Assembly: GCF_000734895.2 (NCBI RefSeq)
Contig: NZ_CP011382.1
Location: 4,566,700-4,630,699 of the forward strand
Length of the DNA stretch: 64,000 bases
Origin: Calothrix sp. 336/3
GTDB taxonomy: Bacteria; Cyanobacteriota; Cyanobacteriia; Cyanobacteriales; Nostocaceae
Reading direction: 5' to 3'
How positions within the stretch are numbered: position 1 is the first letter of the stretch; every line of letters begins with the position of its first letter. The notes below the pieces were generated by a model. It did no database searches. It was not told where the DNA came from and was given only the letters and a program-made list of their open reading frames with translations. The position numbers and the translations under genes are program-made. Shown here piece by piece: positions 57,714 to 64,000 of this stretch.

Positions 57714-60347
57714 GTGACTGTTGCAGTAGAAAAATTAATTACATCGGATATTTTAAAGCCTGCTCGCTACCTAGGGAATGAACTGCTAGCGGTACACAAG
57801 TCCTGGGATGGAGCAATTGTCCGTTGGGTATTAACCTATCCAGAGATATATGAAGTTGGAGCATCTAATTTAGGGCATATTATCCTCTACAATATTCTCA
57901 ATGCTCAACCTCGCCAGTTATGCGATCGCGCCTATTTACCAGGACAAGATTTAGCCACAAAGCTCAGAGAGACAAACACATCTCTATTTGCTGTGGAGTC
58001 CCGGCGAACGCTGCAAGAATTTGATATCCTAGGATTCAGCCTCAGCTACGAACTCGGTGCAACCAACATTCTCGAAATGTTGGACTTGGCTCAAATCCCT
58101 CTAACTTGGCGCGAACGAGACAACGGTAATTATCCTTTGATTTTTGCCGGTGGGCAAACCGCCACTTCTAACCCTGAACCCTACAGTGACTACTTTGATT
58201 TTATTGCCCTGGGTGATGGTGAAGAACTACTCCCAGAAATTGGTTTAGTCATCGAAGAAGGCAAAACCGCAGGATTGAGCCGGGAAGAACTACTTCTGGA
58301 CTTAGCACAGGTTCCAGGTGTATATGTACCTCGCTTTTACACCATGGCAGAGAATGGTTCTGTTCGTCCCCAGCGTCAGGGTGTACCCCAGCGCATACTC
58401 AGACGAGTGGCTACTCCCATCCCTGCCTATTCCGTCGGTTTAGTCCCCTACGTGCAAACAGTACATGACCGTTTAACCATTGAAATTCGGCGCGGTTGTA
58501 CTCGCGGATGCCGTTTCTGCCAACCAGGAATGTTGACTCGACCAGCAAGGGATGTAGAACCAGAAAAGGTTGTCGATGCTATTGAAAAGGGAATGCGGAC
58601 AACAGGTTTTAATGAATTTTCTTTGTTGTCCTTGAGTTGCTCTGATTACTTGGCACTACCGGCTGTAGGCATGGAAATCAAAAATCGTTTACAAAACGAA
58701 AATATTTCCCTTTCCCTACCTAGTCAAAGAGTTGATAGATTTGATGAAAATATTGCCAATATTCTTGGAGGTACGCGACAGGGAGGACTAACTTTTGCCC
58801 CAGAAGCGGGCACGCAACGGATGCGAGATATTGTGAATAAAGGCTTGACGAATGAAGAATTGTTGCGGGGAGTCAAAACTGCCTGGGAACAAGGATGGGA
58901 TAAAATCAAGCTCTACTTCATGATTGGTTTGCCAGGAGAAACTGATATTGATGTGTTAGGGATAGCAGAGACAGTCAACTGGTTACAGAGGGAATGCCGG
59001 GGACAAGGCAGAAGACCTCTAGCTTTTAATATCACAGTCTCTAATTTTACACCCAAGCCCCACACACCTTTTCAGTGGCACTCTGTTTCCACAGCAGAAT
59101 TTACACGCAAACAGCAACTCCTACGGCAAGAATTTCGCCGGATGAGAAATGTGAAGATAAACTTTACCGATGTGCGCATCTCCGCTATGGAAGATTTTAT
59201 CGGTAGGGGCGATCGCACCCTTGCTCCCGTACTAAAACGGGCATGGGAGCTAGGCGCAGGTATGGACTCTTGGTATGATGGATTAGACAAAGCTTTTGCT
59301 GCTTGGGAAGCCGCGATCGCAGAAGCTGGATTAACCTGGAAATACCGCCAAGTCCAAAACGGTGAGTGGAATGTCTTTGATGGAGAAAACCAGGAAAATA
59401 TAGAAGCAAATAATTTGACTTCATTTTCCCCTTCCCACTCTGCCTTTGACAAACCCCTACCTTGGGACCATATCGACACAGGTATTACAAAACAATGGCT
59501 GCAAGAAGATTTACAAAAAGCTTTAGCTGCGGCAACTGTCCCCGATTGTTCCTTTGAAGGTTGTTCCCATTGCGGTGTGTGCGGTACTGATTTTGGTCAC
59601 AACATCGTCATCCCACCCCCAGAAATTCCCAAATTTGCCGGGGAATTTATCCCTAACACAACTAAGAATCAGCGCCTACGCATCTGGTTCGGCAAGCAAG
59701 GTAATATGGCATTAGTTAGTCATCTAGACTTAATGCGACTATTTGACCGAGTCATCCGTCGTGGGAATATCCCCATTGCTTTTACTGGCGGATTTCATCC
59801 CTCACCCCGGATTTCCATTGCGAATGCTCTACCATTAGGAGCAACTAGTAGTGGTGAAATTGTCGATTTAGAGTTAACCCAAAAAGTTGACATCACTGAA
59901 TTTCATCAGAAAATCCAACAAGTTCTACCTCCAGATATACCTATTTATGCCGTCCAAGAGTTAGATTTGAAGGCACCTGCGGCAACACAGGCTTTAGAAA
60001 CAGCCGAGTACTTGCTCACCGTTGCCACTACACCAGCAGCATCACCAAGACAATGGCAAGATTGGATTGCTACTATTCTGGCTCAAACAGAATTTTGGCA
60101 GGAGCAAACCAGTAAATCTGGAAAAACCCAGCTAGTAAATCTGCGCGATCGCCTAGCAGAATTAGCGATTATTGATACTAATTCCCATCTAGTAGCATCC
60201 GCAGTCACTCTCCGTTATGCAGGTAGTTGTCGAAATGATGGTACACTCTTGCGCCCAGAGCAAATTCTGCATATGCTAGAGCAAGTAAGTGGTGCAGAAT
60301 TCCAACTACTGCACATTCACCGTAACCATTTGGTTTTACGGACTTAA
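57714..60347 (+). CDS. B12-binding radical-SAM protein (TIGR03960) fused to DUF2344
   Basis: The 877-residue protein has a GTG start. The N-terminal half resembles a cobalamin-binding-like domain (GASNLGHIILYNILN, ALGDGEELLPEIG). The radical-SAM core has RRGCTRGCRFCQPG, with the CxxxCxxC that binds the 4Fe-4S cluster, and FAPEAGTQRMRDIVNKG. A Cys-rich segment (CSFEGCSHCGVCG) follows, then a DUF2344-like domain from about residue 645 (LRIWFGKQGNMALVSHLDLM). This fusion, placed before rne, is a conserved arrangement in cyanobacteria. The reaction is unknown; a link to RNA modification is only a guess from the neighbourhood. Confidence 0.88.
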   Translation: MTVAVEKLITSDILKPARYLGNELLAVHKSWDGAIVRWVLTYPEIYEVGASNLGHIILYNILNAQPRQLCDRAYLPGQDLATKLRETNTSLFAVESRRTLQEFDILGFSLSYELGATNILEMLDLAQIPLTWRERDNGNYPLIFAGGQTATSNPEPYSDYFDFIALGDGEELLPEIGLVIEEGKTAGLSREELLLDLAQVPGVYVPRFYTMAENGSVRPQRQGVPQRILRRVATPIPAYSVGLVPYVQTVHDRLTIEIRRGCTRGCRFCQPGMLTRPARDVEPEKVVDAIEKGMRTTGFNEFSLLSLSCSDYLALPAVGMEIKNRLQNENISLSLPSQRVDRFDENIANILGGTRQGGLTFAPEAGTQRMRDIVNKGLTNEELLRGVKTAWEQGWDKIKLYFMIGLPGETDIDVLGIAETVNWLQRECRGQGRRPLAFNITVSNFTPKPHTPFQWHSVSTAEFTRKQQLLRQEFRRMRNVKINFTDVRISAMEDFIGRGDRTLAPVLKRAWELGAGMDSWYDGLDKAFAAWEAAIAEAGLTWKYRQVQNGEWNVFDGENQENIEANNLTSFSPSHSAFDKPLPWDHIDTGITKQWLQEDLQKALAAATVPDCSFEGCSHCGVCGTDFGHNIVIPPPEIPKFAGEFIPNTTKNQRLRIWFGKQGNMALVSHLDLMRLFDRVIRRGNIPIAFTGGFHPSPRISIANALPLGATSSGEIVDLELTQKVDITEFHQKIQQVLPPDIPIYAVQELDLKAPAATQALETAEYLLTVATTPAASPRQWQDWIATILAQTEFWQEQTSKSGKTQLVNLRDRLAELAIIDTNSHLVASAVTLRYAGSCRNDGTLLRPEQILHMLEQVSGAEFQLLHIHRNHLVLRT

Positions 60348-60909
60348 CCTTCGACAGGGACACCAACATTAACGGATGTCCTAGAATCTCTTATCTATCA
60401 GGAATTGATTTTTGACAAGGTTGCGTTAGAATAGGATGAAGAGAAATTTTCTGGCGCTGCATTGAATGTTCTGATTCACCAACCTGTTGTATAGGCAGGA
60501 AGGCAAAAAAATTTAGAGTGCGATTTCTAGGATTTTATCCCAGACAAACAGAGGCAGGTTAAATAACACTCTGAGAGTAGCTAATATGTGAATCAGAAAT
60601 CAATCACAGACTTCGTCAGCTTCTCTGAAATCTATGGTTTTTAACACAAATTTTGGATGTCGTGACCATCAAATGGTCGGGTATCGTGTCACAAATTGCC
60701 ATGGACGGGTGATTTAATTGCTTAAATAATATGCAGCCGTTCTGGAATAGTCAGGCGTATCAACGCTATCCCAGCGTCGCTAGCTCTTTTGGATTGAGCT
60801 TAGAATCGCAGTTTTTATTACCAGCAGTACCTGTTGGGGTGGATGAGGGTGAAAGGAATAAAAACCCCCTATCCTTTCAGTGCTTGCTGCCAATTTTTGA
60901 GGAAATTGA
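60348..60909 (+). promoter_or_regulatory. Long, structured candidate 5' leader of rne
   Basis: The 562-bp gap contains a perfect 11-bp inverted repeat (TTCTGATTCAC at 60469-60479 and GTGAATCAGAA at 60588-60598) enclosing 108 nt. A GACCAT-CAA-ATGGTC hairpin lies at 60664-60678. RNase E genes of bacteria, including cyanobacteria, are often autoregulated through long leaders. An open frame at 60731-60985 overlaps the rne start and is not supported. Confidence 0.55.
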
Positions 60910-62976
60910 ATGCCAAAACAAATTATTATCGCCGAGCAGCATCAAATCGCTGCGGTTTATTCTGAAGATCAGATACAAGAACTAGTAGTTGCTACAGGAC
61001 ATCACCAAATAGGTGATATTTATCTAGGAGTAGTAGAAAATGTCCTCCCTGGGATAGATGCAGCTTTTGTCAATATAGGAGACCCAGAGCGAAATGGTTT
61101 TATTCATGTCACAGATTTAGGACCTTTACGTCTACGCCGCACCTCCGCAGCCATCACCGAATTGCTGACACCCCAGCAAAAAGTCCTAGTACAAGTGATG
61201 AAGGAGCCAACTGGGACAAAGGGACCGAGACTCACAGGGAATATTACTTTACCAGGACGATATGTAGTTCTTATGCCCTATGGGCGGGGTGTGAATCTTT
61301 CTCGCCGGATTCGGAATGAAAATGAACGCAACCGTTTACGAGCCTTAGCGATATTAATTAAACCTGCCGGTATGGGTTTATTAGTACGTACAGAAGCAGA
61401 AGGCAAGCCCGAAGAAGCAATTATCGAAGATTTGGAATCATTGCAAAAGCAATGGGAATTGATTCAACAGGAAGCCCAGTCCACAAGAGCGCCAGCTCTG
61501 CTGAATCGTGACGATGACTTTATTCAGCGCGTATTGCGAGATATGTACGGTGCAGATGTCAACCGTATCGTTGTTGATTCCAGTACAGGCTTAAAACGGG
61601 TAAAACAGTACCTGCAAAACTGGAGTGGGGGACAGACACCGCAAGGATTACTCATCGATCATCACCGCGATCGCTCACCGATTCTAGAATATTTCCGTAT
61701 CAATGCTGCGATTAGAGAAGCTCTCAAACCCAGGGTAGACCTGCCCTCTGGTGGTTATATTATCATCCAACCCACAGAAGCCTTAACAGTAATTGATGTC
61801 AACTCTGGTTCCTTTACCCGTTCTGCCACTGCCAGAGAAACAGTCCTCTGGACAAACTGCGAAGCTGCGACAGAAATTGCTCGTCAACTGCGTCTGCGGA
61901 ATATTGCCGGGGTCATAGTTGTTGATTTTATTGATATGGAAGCTAGACGTGACCAGCTCCACGTCCTAGAACATTTTAACAAAGCCCTGAGAGCAGACAA
62001 AGCTCGTCCCCAGATAGCCCAGCTTACCGAGTTAGGTTTAGTAGAGCTAACACGTAAACGCCAAGGTCAAAATATTTACGAACTATTTGGTCAAACTTGT
62101 ACTACCTGCGGTGGTTTAGGTCATATAGTGCGTCTACCAGGAGAATCCGAGACAAAAATCCCTACTCCTTCAGAAGCTCCACCAGAACGTTTTGCCCCCT
62201 TACCCCAGCGAGAACGAGAACCCAGATTACCTGTAACTCGTCTAGCAGAACCACGGGAAACCTATGAAGGATTTGGCGAAAGTTATGACAATGATTTAGA
62301 AGTTACACCCTTAAATTTGGTCAATCATCCCAGTTACCAAGAAATTGGAGATGCCAGAAAACGCCGTACCCGTCGTAGTCGTATAGGAATAACTGGTGGT
62401 AATGGCAAAGATGAACCACGAGTAATTACTCCCTTGGGACTACCCCATGATCCAGATATAGACTTAGACGTAGAGACTGATTTACCTGGAGTTGATATTC
62501 CCACACCCACCTTAGGTAAAGTTGGTTGGGGTGAAAGAGGCGATCGCGCTAAAAGTTCGCGAGCTGATTTAATTAAACCAGTAGTAGAACCACCAGAAAT
62601 TGTCTCAGTTGAGATGACGACTGATGAACAAGATGTTTACGCTCTTATGGGTGTATCTCCCCTGAAAAAAATAGAGCGGGAATTTAAAAATGAGAAATCA
62701 GTCATCATTAATATAGTTCAACCTGGTCAAGTTCATTCCCCTGCTCCTGAAGTTGAGACACCCACTCCTGTTGTCAGTCAACCCATAGTCATTCGTAAAT
62801 CAACTATCACCACCCCAGAACCAGAACCTGTTATTGTCGAAGTCAAGGAAGAGACTCCAGTTCAGGAGCCATCTCCAGTCATAGTCAACACCACTGAAGA
62901 AACAGAGAGTAACACTGTTAGACGTCGTGTCCGTCGTCGTTCTTCCGCAGTCACAACAGATGAGACAGATGATTGA
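60910..62976 (+). CDS. rne: Ribonuclease E/G
   Basis: The 688-residue protein starts MPKQIIIAEQHQIAAVYSED with a GAGGAAA ribosome-binding site. The N-terminal catalytic part holds the S1-like domain (GDIYLGVVENVLPGIDAAFV), the metal-binding Asp residues in LTVIDVNSGSF and VIVVDFIDME, and the zinc-link CTTCGGLGH. The C-terminal 280 residues are disordered and charged. Near the end is RRRVRRRSSA, which resembles the cyanobacterial nonapeptide reported to bind PNPase. The enzyme starts mRNA decay and processes rRNA/tRNA. rnhB follows after 30 bp. Confidence 0.96.
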   Translation: MPKQIIIAEQHQIAAVYSEDQIQELVVATGHHQIGDIYLGVVENVLPGIDAAFVNIGDPERNGFIHVTDLGPLRLRRTSAAITELLTPQQKVLVQVMKEPTGTKGPRLTGNITLPGRYVVLMPYGRGVNLSRRIRNENERNRLRALAILIKPAGMGLLVRTEAEGKPEEAIIEDLESLQKQWELIQQEAQSTRAPALLNRDDDFIQRVLRDMYGADVNRIVVDSSTGLKRVKQYLQNWSGGQTPQGLLIDHHRDRSPILEYFRINAAIREALKPRVDLPSGGYIIIQPTEALTVIDVNSGSFTRSATARETVLWTNCEAATEIARQLRLRNIAGVIVVDFIDMEARRDQLHVLEHFNKALRADKARPQIAQLTELGLVELTRKRQGQNIYELFGQTCTTCGGLGHIVRLPGESETKIPTPSEAPPERFAPLPQREREPRLPVTRLAEPRETYEGFGESYDNDLEVTPLNLVNHPSYQEIGDARKRRTRRSRIGITGGNGKDEPRVITPLGLPHDPDIDLDVETDLPGVDIPTPTLGKVGWGERGDRAKSSRADLIKPVVEPPEIVSVEMTTDEQDVYALMGVSPLKKIEREFKNEKSVIINIVQPGQVHSPAPEVETPTPVVSQPIVIRKSTITTPEPEPVIVEVKEETPVQEPSPVIVNTTEETESNTVRRRVRRRSSAVTTDETDD

Positions 62977-63006
62977 GATGTCAGCATGTCCTAGGAATAT
63001 TCTTTC

Positions 63007-63648
63007 ATGACAGTCAAAGGACAGAACCCAGGGAACTGGATAGAATTATCTGAAGATTTTTCGGGATATGTGGCAGGTATTGATGAAGTTGGACGAGGTG
63101 CATTGTTTGGTCCAGTTGTCGCAGCAGCTGTCATACTTCCCTATGATGCTTTGCCGGAACTGATAGCAGCTGGTATTAAAGATAGTAAAAAGCTGTCAAT
63201 CAATCGCAGAATCAACTTAGCAGCCAAAATATGTACAGCTGCCGTTGATTGGAAAATCGGTTTTGCTTCGACAGCAGAAATTGATCAGATAAATATCTTG
63301 CAGGCAACCTTGCTAGCAATGAAACGGGCTGTATTGAAGTTAAAAATGCAACCTCAGTTGTGCTTAGTTGATGGCAACCAGGAAATTAAAAATTTGCTGT
63401 TGCCGCAGCAAACTCTTGTCAAAGGAGAAGAGCGATCGCTCTCTATTGCTGCTGCTAGTATTGTTGCTAAAGTCTGGCGAGACGACTTGATCATACGTCT
63501 TGCCCGCAAGTATCCTATGTACGATTTACAAAGCAATAAAGGTTATGGTAGTCCTAAGCATCTTTTAGCATTGCAAACCTGTGGAGTATCACCCCTGCAC
63601 CGCAAGTCCTTTCATCCCTGCCAGATAAATTATTCTGTTGAGGTTTAA
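63007..63648 (+). CDS. rnhB: Ribonuclease HII
   Basis: The 213-residue protein has GIDEVGRGALFGPVVAAAV with the first Asp-Glu pair, IKDSKKLS, LCLVDGNQ with a further Asp, and AAASIVAKVWRDDLI. All catalytic acids of the family are present. The C-terminus ends with LHRKSFHPCQ. It cuts the RNA strand of RNA-DNA hybrids and removes single ribonucleotides from DNA. It is 30 bp after rne and very probably co-transcribed with it. Confidence 0.96.
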   Translation: MTVKGQNPGNWIELSEDFSGYVAGIDEVGRGALFGPVVAAAVILPYDALPELIAAGIKDSKKLSINRRINLAAKICTAAVDWKIGFASTAEIDQINILQATLLAMKRAVLKLKMQPQLCLVDGNQEIKNLLLPQQTLVKGEERSLSIAAASIVAKVWRDDLIIRLARKYPMYDLQSNKGYGSPKHLLALQTCGVSPLHRKSFHPCQINYSVEV

Positions 63649-63713
63649 TAGTATCTGTCCACTTGAACAGTTTTCAATCTATGTCTATCGTTTGGTAAGT
63701 TCAATAATCTTGC

Positions 63714-63783
63714 AATTTGCATATGATGTGTTTGTAAAAAACCTGTTAAAAGTAACATCTTCCTTACGTATCATATGCAAATT
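63714..63783. repeat. Perfect 14-bp inverted repeat enclosing 42 bp
   Basis: AATTTGCATATGAT (63714-63727) is matched exactly by ATCATATGCAAATT (63770-63783). The stem is AT-rich, so it is not a typical terminator. The 70-bp unit could be a small mobile-repeat relic or a protein-binding site. Confidence 0.8.
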
Positions 63784-63826
63784 CTCTATAAAAACTTAAG
63801 TAGAACGGTTTAAATAATTCACGCTA

Positions 63827-63870
63827 TGTCATTGCGAATGAAACGAAGTGAAATGAAGCAATCCCAAGGG
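63827..63870. repeat. Dispersed ATTGC-type cyanobacterial repeat
   Basis: The segment TGTCATTGCGAATGAAACGA onward, ending GAAGCAATCCC, resembles a repeat scattered in many cyanobacterial genomes. ATTGC (63831-63835) and GCAAT (63858-63862) form its inverted ends, and the middle is made of GAANTGAAA-like units. Confidence 0.65.
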
Positions 63871-64000
63871 TTATGCCGATTTTACCATCTGTTACATAGT
63901 TAGGTTTATTCTCACCGACTTACTTATGCATTGTTACAACAAGTGAAAGCTATAAAAGCTCTAAGTCTTTCCTTCTCCTGTTAGACATTTCTTCTCACAC

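Larger units (their letters stand above)
63649..64000. other. Region after rnhB with two repeat elements
   Basis: No gene is visible to the window end. The region holds a perfect 14-bp inverted repeat (63714-63783) and a dispersed-type repeat (63827-63870), both listed separately. Confidence 0.5.

Noticed and set aside
60731-60985. 84-codon frame overlapping the rne start
   Set aside because: It overlaps rne in a different frame and is probably a chance open frame in the leader.
1-64000. CRISPR arrays, transposases and prophage genes
   Set aside because: No regular repeat-spacer pattern and no transposase, integrase or phage-structural motif was seen on either strand.

Overview
This window looks like chromosome from a filamentous, heterocyst-forming cyanobacterium (order Nostocales). 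The evidence is: many HIP1 sites (GCGATCGC); heptameric short tandem repeats typical of that group; a heterocyst-glycolipid (hgl) polyketide-synthase cluster with its phosphopantetheinyl transferase hetI; a short KaiA of the filamentous-cyanobacterial type; and ordinary cyanobacterial genes such as ndhO, accD, clpS, rne and rnhB. I cannot name the genus from sequence alone.

Region 1 (1-17.7 kb) is the hgl island. It starts inside a PfaA-like polyketide synthase (HglE-type: KS, AT, coil repeats, Pro/Val repeat linker, two ACPs, structural half of a KR). Next come a small membrane protein, a KR-DH protein (HglD-type), a KS-CLF-AT protein (HglC-type), a PfaD-like enoyl reductase (HglA-type) and an ACP-thioester reductase (HglB/HetM). 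Together these could build and reductively release the long-chain fatty alcohol of heterocyst glycolipids. Opposite them lies hetI, which would prime the ACPs, and divergent from hetI is an orphan DevC-type permease. The hetN gene that sits between hglB and hetI in Anabaena/Nostoc PCC 7120 is missing here.

Region 2 (17.7-29.3 kb) holds a 0.9 kb non-coding stretch, a small lipoprotein, an ArnT-like glycosyltransferase, a large two-partner-secretion adhesin gene whose signal peptide carries an in-frame TAG, and a hybrid histidine kinase with CBS domains and degenerate receiver modules.

Region 3 (29.3-36.1 kb) is kaiA-kaiB-kaiC, the circadian oscillator, followed by a TolC-type outer-membrane factor in the position of hgdD, the heterocyst-glycolipid export channel in PCC 7120. 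An AI-2E-family membrane protein converges on it.

Region 4 (36.4-64 kb) is mostly housekeeping: accD, pilD, leuB, tRNA-Thr and tRNA-Tyr, a PIG-V-like mannosyltransferase, a polysaccharide deacetylase, an ABA4-like protein, ndhO, malate dehydrogenase, KDPG aldolase, an Fe-S aldo/keto reductase, a bifunctional nuclease, ribE, a CPBP protease, clpS, a STAS protein, and a B12/radical-SAM gene followed by rne and rnhB. Several small conserved-looking hypothetical genes are interspersed. Short repeats and hairpins, including a long-range inverted repeat in the rne leader, fill several intergenic gaps. No CRISPR array, insertion sequence or prophage was seen.
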